Of a stretch of 64,000 nt of DNA, positions 1 through 8,140 are shown piece by piece. Under the pieces are notes generated by a model. It saw only the letters and a program-made list of their open reading frames with translations. It did no database searches and had not been told where the DNA came from. The stretch is from contig WQXI01000008.1 in the NCBI GenBank assembly GCA_009784935.1, forward strand, positions 1 to 64,000. The letters run 5' to 3'. Within the stretch, counting starts at the first letter, position 1. Each line of letters starts with the position of its first letter. A program made the position numbers and the translations under genes. Source of the DNA: Treponema sp. Lineage in GTDB: Bacteria > Spirochaetota > Spirochaetia > Treponematales > Breznakiellaceae.

Positions 1-1
1 A

Positions 2-94
2 GAAGGCACTGTTGGAGAAGAAAAATATGAAAGACCCGGATGGATGCGTTATTTGCCGGCCCCCCCCCCCCCCCCCCCGACCGATCTTAGCTGA
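2..94 (+). CDS. C-terminal end of an upstream gene, running through a poly-C tract (partial)
   Basis: The window opens inside an open frame that reads EGTVGEEKYERPGWMRYLPA, then a run of prolines from the C tract, then TDLS and a TGA at 92-94. The part before the tract is protein-like. I do not recognise the family. Because the tract lies inside the frame, a change in C number would give a different C-terminus; the frame starting at base 12 stays open to base 272. The true tract length, and so the true end, is uncertain. Confidence 0.35.
   Translation, partial: EGTVGEEKYERPGWMRYLPAPPPPPPTDLS
60..78. repeat. Homopolymeric tract of 19 C
   Basis: Bases 60-78 are all C. Tracts this long slip during replication and commonly act as phase-variation switches, and they are also error-prone in sequencing. 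It lies close to the 3' end of a possible gene, about 220 bases upstream of the MORN-protein start. Confidence 0.9.
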
Positions 95-136
95 AAGACA
101 AATATTTAATCAAAAAATTTTCTCGCAAATAAGAAT

Positions 137-185
137 TTACCACAGAGTTTCATGGAGGAAGATCTCACACAGGTCTTTGTGTGAT
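137..185. repeat. Degenerate copy of the CCACAGAG/CACGGAG palindromic element
   Basis: The stretch reads like the left half of the dispersed element (TACCACAGAGTTTCATGGAGG), followed by TCACACAGG..TTTGTGTGA, itself a small inverted repeat. It is weaker than the copies at 26123 or 49683 and probably a decayed one. Confidence 0.5.
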
Positions 186-216
186 GGATTTGAAAATAGA
201 TTTTTATGGAGATTTT

Positions 217-280
217 GTCTCCGCGTTGCGGAGACGTCGAACTATAAGTTCGTCAATTTAATTCGCCGCTAAAAGCGGCG
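217..280. repeat. Three consecutive short hairpins upstream of the MORN gene
   Basis: Three perfect inverted repeats follow one another: GTCTCCGC-gtt-GCGGAGAC (217-235), CGAAC-tataa-GTTCG (238-252) and CGCCGCT-aaa-AGCGGCG (264-280). The last ends four bases before the AGAGGAG ribosome-binding site of the next gene. They could affect expression of that gene, or be small mobile hairpins of the type nested in the larger repeats elsewhere in the window. Confidence 0.7.
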
Positions 281-296
281 TAAAGAGGAGATTTTT

Positions 297-1280
297 ATGT
301 ATGATAAGGATGGTGTATATCACACGAGTAATGAAGATCTCGAAATTGCAAATAAAAGGATTGATCAGGACAAAGCGATATGGGACTCCACAACTGACAC
401 GAAAGTCTTTTTTAAGCTTCTGACAAAACTTCCTTCAATACTTGCAACTGTTATAGTTTATATTATTGTTTTTCTAGGTAGTCTTGGAAAAGTTGGAAGA
501 GCAATAATATCAGCGTTTTTTGGATTATTTGCAGTATCTCTTGTAGGATATGCTATTATTTTTTCTATCCCAATATTCAAAGAGATACTTTCTCCCGAAT
601 TATATAAATCGTTGTCAAAAGGTTCTCTTGGGTATTCTATCGCAGGAGTTGTAGCAATTTGGTGTTATATTTGGCATTACAATACAATAATGTGTATGTT
701 TGTAAATTTAAAAAGCATACTTACTTATGCTTTTAGCTTAATGCTTTACAGCGCACTCTTTTTTGTTCTGGTTGTAATACTTACTCCACTAAAAAACTCA
801 AATATGCAAAACTTTTTTGTTGAGGGTCTTCCTATGCTAGTGGGTAGTATTTATTATTTAATAAAGTCAATCCCTTATGCTAAGACGGCGGCATATATCA
901 GAAAAAATAAACTTCCGCTTCCTCTAATGTTTCAGCATGAAAAAATTAAAGGTAAAAAGAAAAAAGAATTAAACAAGGACGGTTTACCTTCAATGGCAAT
1001 AATACCCCTATTTTTTCATGGTAAAATAGATAAACACATTGATGAGCATGGAAGAGTATACGAAGGTGATTGGGCTATCGGACAAATGCATGGAGTCGGG
1101 AAATTGAATTTTGGAAGTAATAGATTTTTTTACGAAGGTAAATATATCAATTGCGTCTATGAAGGTGAATTCAAAAATCACAGTATGTGCGGTCAAGGAA
1201 AAATGACTTACCCTGACGGTACAGTTAGAGAAGGGGTATGGAAAAAAGACAAACTTGTTAGTGAAGGAAAAAGAAGATAA
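297..1280 (+). CDS. Membrane protein with C-terminal MORN repeats
   Basis: This 327-residue protein has at least four hydrophobic segments between about residues 45 and 190, then a soluble tail from about 250 with Tyr-Glu-Gly-Asp/Glu motifs (VYEGDW, FYEGKY, VYEGEF, then DGTVREGVW) typical of MORN repeats. MORN repeats are known to bind lipids or proteins, but nothing here fixes a partner or reaction. The ATG follows AGAGGAG at a good distance. The gene stands alone and is followed by a strong terminator, so it is probably a single transcription unit. Function unknown. Confidence 0.8.
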   Translation: MYDKDGVYHTSNEDLEIANKRIDQDKAIWDSTTDTKVFFKLLTKLPSILATVIVYIIVFLGSLGKVGRAIISAFFGLFAVSLVGYAIIFSIPIFKEILSPELYKSLSKGSLGYSIAGVVAIWCYIWHYNTIMCMFVNLKSILTYAFSLMLYSALFFVLVVILTPLKNSNMQNFFVEGLPMLVGSIYYLIKSIPYAKTAAYIRKNKLPLPLMFQHEKIKGKKKKELNKDGLPSMAIIPLFFHGKIDKHIDEHGRVYEGDWAIGQMHGVGKLNFGSNRFFYEGKYINCVYEGEFKNHSMCGQGKMTYPDGTVREGVWKKDKLVSEGKRR

Positions 1281-1351
1281 TGAACGCAAGAAAGCTTCGT
1301 GAAAAGGCATTGAAAAAGAAAGGCTAACATTTTCATTACGCCTTAACAATC

Positions 1352-1400
1352 AGCCTGACATTGGTTCCCGAACCGACGGTTCCAGTGTCAGGCTTTTTTT
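1352..1400 (+). terminator. Rho-independent terminator
   Basis: A perfect 9-bp stem (AGCCTGACA at 1352-1360 and TGTCAGGCT at 1386-1394) has a smaller GGTTC/GAACC hairpin in its loop and is followed directly by a run of T. It serves the MORN gene on the plus strand. Confidence 0.85.
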
Positions 1401-1402
1401 CT

Positions 1403-1450
1403 TTCTCTGTGATTCTTTGTGTTCTCTGTGTCTCCGTGTGAAGTCTTCAC
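1403..1450. repeat. Half copy of the dispersed palindromic element
   Basis: CTCTGTGATTCTTTGTG..TCTCTGTGTCTCCGTGTGAAGTCTT matches the right arm of the element; the left arm is absent. The GTGTGAAGTCTT end also appears in the copy near 52260, and in slightly changed form near 53310. Confidence 0.6.
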
Positions 1451-1453
1451 CGC

Positions 1454-2719
1454 TTAAGTTTTTCTTAACAGTTCCATCGGTTTAAGTTTTCCTGCTCTGT
1501 GCGCGGGAATCAATGACGCTATTACAGAACAAACAATCGTAAAAAGCCAAATTACCAAAACGGCTTTCCAATCTATAATTATTGGAATTGTTTCGAGATA
1601 AAATCCGGGATCCAATATTTTAACTTCTCCTCTGTTAAAAAGCCCGGAAAAAAAGCTTAAAATGTTCTCCAGTGATCTGATTAAAAAATTAATATTGTAC
1701 CCAAGAAGTAAACCTATAATAATTCCTATTATTCCGCCTGTCAGTCCTGTAAGAAAACTTCCCCATAAAAACACAGACGTTACTCCTCTAACGCTTGCTC
1801 CGGATACTTTTAAAACAGCAATATCCCTTTGCCGTTCCAGAACCAGCATGCTGGTTGCTGACGAAACATTGACAGCCGCAACAATAACAATTAATGCCAT
1901 TATAAACAATAAAAGCTGTCTTGTAGTTTCGTAAGAACTAAACTGCGAACTCATAAGGTTCTTCCATGTAAAAACGCTGAATCCGCTTTCGAACTGCTGA
2001 TAAATTTTCCAGGCTGTTTCATCAGCTTTTTTGTACGGCTCATCAATCTTAACTATAAAACTAAATGATGATTGGTCAGTCGAAAGAACGCGGTTTCCTC
2101 CTTCCCAGTTTACAATACACCACAGAGCGTCAAGTTCATTATAACCGCATGATAGAATCCCCCTGACAGTAAATGAAGCTGTTCTTGGAGATATCCTTCC
2201 GCCTTCTGCAGCTCTTATAGTCATTAATCTTACAGTATCTCCGGTTTTTACTCCGATATTTTCTGCTAGAGTCTCACCTAAAACAATATCTCGGTCAGTC
2301 TCCGGTTTATGCACTCCCTCGATAATTTTTAATAAATCAGCGCTGCCGGAATCATCCCAAAAAGATGATTCGATAGAACGGACTGTAACTCCTGTTTTTC
2401 CGCTTCTGCCGGCAATAACTCCTATGCCTCTTTTTTCCGGCCACACGCCTCTTACGCCGTCAACCTGCATTATTAATTCCTGCGTTTTTTCATCGTTACT
2501 TGTTCTTGCAAGATCAAAAACTTGTAAATGCCCTGTTCCAAGTTCCAGATAGCGGTCAGTGATTCCTCTTATCATTCCGTCAGCAACAATAAGAGTAACA
2601 ATAATCGGAACAAGGCTTACTGCGATCCCTGCCGCCGCGCCTCTGAGATAACGGCCGCCTTCATGCGCCCTGCTCCATAGATATCTTACTGCAACAAAGA
2701 AAGAAGAGTTTTTTTTCAA
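1454..2719 (-). CDS. FtsX-family permease, LolC/LolE type
   Basis: This 421-residue protein has the MacB/LolE layout: an N-terminal membrane segment after a short basic lead, a periplasmic domain from about 60 to 270, then three C-terminal membrane segments (about 272-295, 318-345, 385-408) ending in PAHRAGKLKPMELLRKT, the usual FtsX-type tail. LolCDE extracts lipoproteins from the inner membrane for transfer to the outer membrane. The gene overlaps the ATPase gene by four bases (ATGA), and a second permease lies upstream, so the three form one operon and probably one heteromeric complex. Macrolide or peptide export of MacAB type is the main alternative, but no MacA-like gene is near. Confidence 0.85.
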   Translation of the reverse strand: MKKNSSFFVAVRYLWSRAHEGGRYLRGAAAGIAVSLVPIIVTLIVADGMIRGITDRYLELGTGHLQVFDLARTSNDEKTQELIMQVDGVRGVWPEKRGIGVIAGRSGKTGVTVRSIESSFWDDSGSADLLKIIEGVHKPETDRDIVLGETLAENIGVKTGDTVRLMTIRAAEGGRISPRTASFTVRGILSCGYNELDALWCIVNWEGGNRVLSTDQSSFSFIVKIDEPYKKADETAWKIYQQFESGFSVFTWKNLMSSQFSSYETTRQLLLFIMALIVIVAAVNVSSATSMLVLERQRDIAVLKVSGASVRGVTSVFLWGSFLTGLTGGIIGIIIGLLLGYNINFLIRSLENILSFFSGLFNRGEVKILDPGFYLETIPIIIDWKAVLVIWLFTIVCSVIASLIPAHRAGKLKPMELLRKT

Positions 2720-3414
2720 AGCATTTCCTCTGTTAATTTTCCGTTTTCTAAAACAAGCCGGATAGAAGCTCTTGCCGCGACTTTTTTATCGTGAGTTACA
2801 ACAATTAATGTTTTTTTCCATTTTTGGGCACCATCATACAATAGCTGTGCTGTAACTTCGCTGTTTAGAGGATCTAGATTTCCTGTAGGTTCATCGGCAA
2901 GAATCAAAAGAGGATCGTTTATCATAGATCTCGCTACGGCTACCCTTTGGCGTTCTCCGCCGGAAAGCTGAGAAGGAAAATGATTTTTTCTATCTTCCAT
3001 TTTAAAATCGCACATAAGCGCTTTTGCTCTTTCCTGCGCATCTTTTTTCTTTACTCCATAAATATATGCAGGCAGCATAATATTTTCCAGCGCGGTAAAA
3101 TCTTTTAAAAGATAATGAAATTGAAAAATAAAACCAACCTGTTTTGATCTATACAAAGAAATTTCTTTTTCCGAAAGACAGGTTATTTCCCTGCCGTCGA
3201 TAAAAACGCTGCCTTCATCCGCATTATCAAGCCCCCCAATAATATTTAACAGGGTGCTTTTTCCGCAGCCGCTCTGTCCGCTGATTGCCGCAGCCGCTCC
3301 TTCTTTTATTTCAAGGTTAATGCCTTTTAGGATATGAAGCGTTTCTGCTCCGGATACATAGTTTTTAACAATATTATTAACCTTAATTATTGTTCTTTCT
3401 TTTTCGTCATTCAT
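2716..3414 (-). CDS. lolD: ABC transporter ATPase, LolD type
   Basis: The protein has all ABC ATPase motifs: Walker A GQSGCGKST, Q-loop FIFQFHYLL, signature LSGGERQRVAVAR, Walker B LLILADEPTGNLDP and the H-loop VVTHD. It powers the flanking FtsX-type permeases. The open frame extends to 3495, but the ATG at 3414 (MNDEKERT) is preferred because GGAGG lies about ten bases before it and it overlaps the upstream permease stop by eight bases (ATGAATGA). The two flanking permeases make the LolCDE reading more likely than a MacB-type single permease. Confidence 0.88.
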   Translation of the reverse strand: MNDEKERTIIKVNNIVKNYVSGAETLHILKGINLEIKEGAAAAISGQSGCGKSTLLNIIGGLDNADEGSVFIDGREITCLSEKEISLYRSKQVGFIFQFHYLLKDFTALENIMLPAYIYGVKKKDAQERAKALMCDFKMEDRKNHFPSQLSGGERQRVAVARSMINDPLLILADEPTGNLDPLNSEVTAQLLYDGAQKWKKTLIVVTHDKKVAARASIRLVLENGKLTEEML

Positions 3415-4696
3415 AACGTAAAACCTCCGCAGGACGTATTTTTGCAATTTTTCCGGAAGCAAACCATGCTGCAAAAAGCGCAGATAAAAAACCAAACATA
3501 AAAATTATTATGACTTCTTGTACCAGTATTCTCGACGGAATCTCTTTAATATAAAAAATAGCGGGAGAAAAAAGATAAAAATTTCCCTGTATTCCGGCTC
3601 CCAAATAATCCGCAAGTTTATTAATTATTTTTATTACCACATTAACAATATCTTCTATTTTGGAGAAAAAAGCCTGAATATTAGCTTCTATTAATAATCC
3701 AATAACCAGCCCAAAAAAAGCGCCGGTAAAACCAATAACACCGCCGTCAAAAATAAAAACAAACTGAACCGCGCCCTTGCTTGCGCCGACAGCCCGTAAA
3801 AGCCCGATTTCTTCCCGCCGATGAAGCACAGATCTTCTTTGAGCCTGATAAATATTTAGCCCTACTACAATAAAAATAAGCCCAACGAGTATAAACATAA
3901 ATAATTTTTCTGTTCTAAGCGCTCCAAAAAACGAACGGTTATAATCTCTCCAGCTTGATATTTTTAATCCTTCATAACCGCTTAACTTTTTCTTTGTCTG
4001 CTCCATTAGGATTCTGTCATGAAACCTATTTTGTATTTTTACTCCAAGAACAAGTTCGCTTTCGTTATCCAAAAAAGGAATCTTTTCTATGTTAAGAAAC
4101 CCCCATGTGCAGTCATATTCATAATAACCTGTCCTGAAAATTCCGGTAATAACAAAATTTTCAACGCCGGCTTCATCTTCTGCGGATAATATGCCTGTAA
4201 GAGAAAATAAAGTTACATTATCTCCAACGCCAAGATTTAAACGGCGCGCTAATTCCGCTCCCAAAAGCGCATTTGACGTATTAGAGATATCAAAATTCCC
4301 TTCTACAAATTCCAGTTTGCTGTTAAGCAATTCATCAACTTCCAGCGTGTTTTCGTATAATCCCCTAATTATTACCGCCTGCTGGCCTGATCTCCTTCCT
4401 CTTGCAAGCGCCTGAAACTCTTTATAAGGAACTACAGCTTTAACGCCGGGTATTTCGTTAATTGCGTCTATTATTTCATTTGCATTATGATCTGACAGTG
4501 ATTCTACGCGGATATGATATGATGATACCTCTAATATGCTTTCGATAAAGCCTAATTGAAACCCATTCATTACAGCGATAATAACAATCAGCGCAAGCAC
4601 TCCTACTGCAATTCCTAAAACTGCTAAGACAGGAGAACTGGATCTCCCTTTAAAGATATAACGCGAAGCTACAAAAAAAGCCCAATATTTTTTCAA
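3407..4696 (-). CDS. FtsX-family permease, LolC/LolE type (first of the pair)
   Basis: This is a paralogue of the permease at 1454-2719 with the same topology and the same start (KKYWAFFVASRYIFKG against KKNSSFFVAVRYLWSR) and end (GKIAKIRPAEVLRYE). The frame is open to a TTG at 4738. I prefer the TTG at 4696, which overlaps the preceding stop as TTGA, has AAGGAT upstream and starts at the conserved part. It forms one operon with the ATPase and the second permease and probably pairs with the latter in the inner membrane. Confidence 0.83.
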   Translation of the reverse strand: MKKYWAFFVASRYIFKGRSSSPVLAVLGIAVGVLALIVIIAVMNGFQLGFIESILEVSSYHIRVESLSDHNANEIIDAINEIPGVKAVVPYKEFQALARGRRSGQQAVIIRGLYENTLEVDELLNSKLEFVEGNFDISNTSNALLGAELARRLNLGVGDNVTLFSLTGILSAEDEAGVENFVITGIFRTGYYEYDCTWGFLNIEKIPFLDNESELVLGVKIQNRFHDRILMEQTKKKLSGYEGLKISSWRDYNRSFFGALRTEKLFMFILVGLIFIVVGLNIYQAQRRSVLHRREEIGLLRAVGASKGAVQFVFIFDGGVIGFTGAFFGLVIGLLIEANIQAFFSKIEDIVNVVIKIINKLADYLGAGIQGNFYLFSPAIFYIKEIPSRILVQEVIIIFMFGFLSALFAAWFASGKIAKIRPAEVLRYE

Positions 4697-5805
4697 TTTC
4701 TTATCCTTGTTTCGGAGATTTTTCTGCCGTCTTCCCAAACCGCGCGCATTACAGCTGTGTTATTCATATAAAGTTCTTCTATGCTATAATTTCCTTCTAT
4801 ACGAATGATTCGTTCCAGCGCGCCGTTTTTATAATTGGCTTCTGATATTACCTCTCCTGCGTTATTATATTTATATTCTGCAGATAAAACAATATCTCCT
4901 TCTGTTTTAACAGTAGAGATAATCCTGTTATTTTCCCATGTATTGTTGATAGTCCAGATTATTTTATCTTCGTTATTATATAAAATCTGCCTTAATATCC
5001 TTCCCCTGTCATCTGTTTCAAAAACCATTCTGGAATCACTTTCTATAAAAATTATGCCGAAAAATTCGGGATAAAGATTAACTCTTTCGCTTATAAATAA
5101 ATTTTCTTTGGCGGCTTCTATATTTCTTGGGAAAGTAATTCTAGCTATTTCGTTTTCTTTATCCGTCTGTATCTGTACATCAGAGTAAAATATTCTTTCT
5201 GCGGATCTTAACGAAAGCGTTCTGTTATAGCGGAAATAATCTGCATATTTTTTTATATAGTTATCTCCGTCTTCCCATTCAGAAAAAACAGCGCTTATCA
5301 AAAGATTATTATTAAACTCATATTCTATCTTGTTAATGCCTCCGTCATCCAAAAACCTGTATTCGTAAATTAAAAAATAATCTTGATCAAATACTTCTAT
5401 AAATCCTTTTATATCATTTTCAAAAAAAACTGCGTTAACCCTGGTATTTCCGTTTTTTTCCCTGAATATCCATTGAACACGAATTTCTTTTGCGTTTTTA
5501 AATAATGTCCTTTTTTCTATCAGAAAGTCTTCGGTATAATACGAAGTTAAATATTCCGGCATCTCAATAAAATGCACATTATCTATGACAAGAGCATATT
5601 CGCTTCGTAATGCTATAAACTGCGACTGCACTTCTTCTAAAACCATTCCGCCTGCATTGGATTTAAACCAGCGGGGATCAGAAATAATATCAAATGAATA
5701 CTCGATTGTTTCGTTTTCTGAATCAACCACCTGCGTAAACGCGATAATCCCTGCAAAGAGAACAAAAGAAATAACTATAATTAAAAGCGCGGGTTTTTTA
5801 CGCAA
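4693..5805 (-). CDS. Unknown membrane-anchored protein upstream of the Lol-type operon
   Basis: About 370 residues with one N-terminal membrane segment (LLIIVISFVLFAGIIAF) and a polar remainder expected outside the inner membrane. The remainder is rich in short beta-strand patterns such as RILRQILYNNEDKIIW and VISEANYKNGALERI, resembling YD/toxin-type or MORN-like antiparallel repeats, but I cannot name a family. The start is taken as the TTG at 5805: AAAGGAG lies ten bases upstream and it overlaps the FtsY stop by eight bases. The ATG-like start at 5841 would overlap ftsY by 44 bases. Its tight coupling to the permease downstream suggests an accessory role in the same exporter. Confidence 0.7.
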   Translation of the reverse strand: MRKKPALLIIVISFVLFAGIIAFTQVVDSENETIEYSFDIISDPRWFKSNAGGMVLEEVQSQFIALRSEYALVIDNVHFIEMPEYLTSYYTEDFLIEKRTLFKNAKEIRVQWIFREKNGNTRVNAVFFENDIKGFIEVFDQDYFLIYEYRFLDDGGINKIEYEFNNNLLISAVFSEWEDGDNYIKKYADYFRYNRTLSLRSAERIFYSDVQIQTDKENEIARITFPRNIEAAKENLFISERVNLYPEFFGIIFIESDSRMVFETDDRGRILRQILYNNEDKIIWTINNTWENNRIISTVKTEGDIVLSAEYKYNNAGEVISEANYKNGALERIIRIEGNYSIEELYMNNTAVMRAVWEDGRKISETRIRN

Positions 5806-6661
5806 TTCCTGTAAACTCCTTTGCAAATTTTTCTTTATCAAACAATTCTATATCGCTGTATTTTTCGCCTGTGCATACGTATACTACAGGCAATTGCAGT
5901 TCTACGGCAAGCGAAAATACCACGCCGCCTTTGGCTGTTGAATCATATTTTGTCAGAATAACGCCGTCTAAGGCGACAGCAGAATTAAAAATTTCTGCCT
6001 GCGCAAACGCGTTCCTTCCTGTTGTCGCGTCTAAAACAAGATATTTTAAATACCTCGCGTCAGCGGCTTTTGCTTCTACTACCCTGTCAATTTTTTTTAG
6101 TTCTTCTACCAGCGCAGACTTTGTATGCATTCTTCCGGCTGTATCGGCAATGACCGCTTCAATGCCGGATGATTTTGCCGCTTCCAATGCGTCATAAACT
6201 ACAGCCGCGGGATCGCCTCCGGTTTTGTGCGCGACAACTCTTGTATCAAGTTTTTCCCCATGTATTTTAAGCTGATCAATCGCGGCTGCTCTGAATGTAT
6301 CAGCGGCGGCAAGAATGCTTTTTTTATTATATTGCGTTTTATAAAGATTGCAAAGTTTTGCGGCAGTTGTTGTTTTTCCTACTCCGTTAACTCCAAGAAT
6401 TAACACAGCAGTTAAACCGCTGTCCGGTATACTGTTATGGTTTTTTGCTTTTTTTAATTCTTCTTCCAGCAGCTGGGATAGTTTCTGCTGTAAATTATCA
6501 GTATCTTTTTTACAATTTTCTTTTAAAAGCTCCGACATTTTATACGCCTGAGCCGCGCCAAAATCACCTTCTATTAATAAATCGCAGAGATCGTCATATA
6601 ATTCATCGTTTATATTATTTTTTCCGGAAAAAAAGTTTTTTAATTTATCGCCAAACTTCAT
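5798..6661 (-). CDS. ftsY: Signal recognition particle receptor FtsY
   Basis: A 287-residue SRP-type GTPase with a short N domain (1-80), G1 loop GVNGVGKTTTAAKL, DTFRAAAIDQL, G3 DTAGRMHTK and G4 TKYDSTAKGG. FtsY docks the SRP-ribosome complex at the membrane for co-translational insertion. The acidic A domain of the E. coli protein is missing, as in many bacteria. The ATG follows AGGAAGGGAATAA and starts immediately after the upstream stop, so it is in one operon with the PEGA protein and probably with the exporter genes. Confidence 0.95.
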   Translation of the reverse strand: MKFGDKLKNFFSGKNNINDELYDDLCDLLIEGDFGAAQAYKMSELLKENCKKDTDNLQQKLSQLLEEELKKAKNHNSIPDSGLTAVLILGVNGVGKTTTAAKLCNLYKTQYNKKSILAAADTFRAAAIDQLKIHGEKLDTRVVAHKTGGDPAAVVYDALEAAKSSGIEAVIADTAGRMHTKSALVEELKKIDRVVEAKAADARYLKYLVLDATTGRNAFAQAEIFNSAVALDGVILTKYDSTAKGGVVFSLAVELQLPVVYVCTGEKYSDIELFDKEKFAKEFTGIA

Positions 6662-8122
6662 TTATTCCCTTCCTGTCGCTCTAACCGGCACTGCGCCCGA
6701 ATTGGCAGTATAAAGATATCTTATTAAACGATAGATACCGTATACAGAAAGAACTCCAACCGTTATTAACGATCCTGTCAAGAAATTTTCCATGTTTCTG
6801 TACTCATTATAAAAATTATTACTGTAGGAACCCGCTTGAATAACAACTCCTGCGCTCGTATATGAATAATATGCAATCCACGCGGCAATACCAGAAATCC
6901 AAATGCCGCCCCAAGCCCAATAAAATCCCCGGCGTTCTCTGTCTACTCGCCCTCCTTCTAGAGGAATTGCCGCTCTTACAGGCAACACATGAGAAAAATC
7001 AGATTTTTCCGGAACCTGAAAAATTGCGGCTCCCCTTAGTGAATCTTGAGTATATATTTCTATATATTCAAAACTGTTAACAGGAAGGCGCAGTATTGCA
7101 GGTGAATCACCCACATATAACGCGCCATGATAGATTCTGCTTCCGGGTTCGCCGAAAATACTTACGTTTTCGTATTCAATCTGATCTAATTTTAAATTTA
7201 TAACAGCAAGTTCTCCGGCATTTAGTTCTGTTTCTATTATTACATCATCATGATCTGGAGCAGAAGCTGTTATTGTTATCCTTCCCGGCGGATATTCTAA
7301 AACGCCTGTTTCTCCCCTGCCGGCAAATGATCTGTTAATTAAAATAAGCGCATCCTGCGGCTCTGTATTAACCGCAACAGCGGCAGGACGGTTTCCTGAC
7401 AGCACAATAACAAGTTTTCTTATAATTTCGTCTAACGCGCCTTCCATATCATCAAGAGAAAAAATAATATTATCCTGCCATGCAAATGAACGGGTATAAA
7501 CAGTATAAAGCCTTAGTGATAAATAATATCTGCCGTGAAAATCTGTGATTGTACCTGCAAGAAACGCATCTGCTCCATTGGAAGCGCAGAATCTGGCTTC
7601 GTTTCCTGCCGCAGGCGCATTAGGAAAAATAAAATCAAGATTAGAAGGCGTCAAATTAAACTCAGGTTCTCTGTTTATTACAGGAATATTTCTTTCGGCT
7701 TCTTCATAATTTGCCCTAAGCCTTTCTATCTCAGCGTCAATTCTTGCAATATTCTGCCTGTAACGCCAATTAGACTCTCCAAGAAAAAGTAATTGCGCCC
7801 TTTCTTCGATCTTTGCAGAAAGAGCTCTGGCTGCATCAGAACGCTGTCTTTCTAACGCTTGGTTTTCATAAAACGCATATTCCATTGATATACGGCTTCT
7901 AAAATTTATCGCGCTTAATTTTTCTGTCAGTCTTCTGGAGACTACACTTGAGATATCTGTTCTCTGCGGCGGAAGAGAACTTGAGTCAAAACTTGTTATA
8001 CAAAGAATCCATTCGTTATTCCGGCTTGTATTTTCTTCTGTATCTTCCATGCTTCCCATTGCAAAAGAATGCATGCAAAAAGCGAATAAAAGAATAACAA
8101 AAAAACAAATTCTGCTTTTCAA
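6662..8122 (-). CDS. Secreted/membrane protein with PEGA domain
   Basis: The protein has a signal peptide (about residues 1-22 ending HSFA), a region with a long helical segment rich in Glu and Arg (about 85-150), a PEGA-like domain near 250-315 (AVAVNTEPQDALILINRSFA) and two C-terminal membrane segments. PEGA domains are common in spirochaetal surface proteins and are thought to mediate extracellular contacts. I choose the TTG at 8122 (KSRICFF) because GGAG lies five bases before it; the GTG at 8128 would sit on top of that site. Its substrate or partner is unknown. Confidence 0.75.
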   Translation of the reverse strand: MKSRICFFVILLFAFCMHSFAMGSMEDTEENTSRNNEWILCITSFDSSSLPPQRTDISSVVSRRLTEKLSAINFRSRISMEYAFYENQALERQRSDAARALSAKIEERAQLLFLGESNWRYRQNIARIDAEIERLRANYEEAERNIPVINREPEFNLTPSNLDFIFPNAPAAGNEARFCASNGADAFLAGTITDFHGRYYLSLRLYTVYTRSFAWQDNIIFSLDDMEGALDEIIRKLVIVLSGNRPAAVAVNTEPQDALILINRSFAGRGETGVLEYPPGRITITASAPDHDDVIIETELNAGELAVINLKLDQIEYENVSIFGEPGSRIYHGALYVGDSPAILRLPVNSFEYIEIYTQDSLRGAAIFQVPEKSDFSHVLPVRAAIPLEGGRVDRERRGFYWAWGGIWISGIAAWIAYYSYTSAGVVIQAGSYSNNFYNEYRNMENFLTGSLITVGVLSVYGIYRLIRYLYTANSGAVPVRATGRE

Positions 8123-8140
8123 AAACACTCCATTAAATAA

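Noticed and set aside
12-272. 86-residue ORF through the C tract
   Set aside because: After the tract it consists of repeats and hairpins; it would exist only with another C number, so it is noted in the tract finding and not called as a gene.
1280-1327. 15-codon ORF right after the MORN gene (ATG overlapping its TAA)
   Set aside because: No ribosome-binding site at a normal distance and too short to support; it lies in the leader of the terminator.
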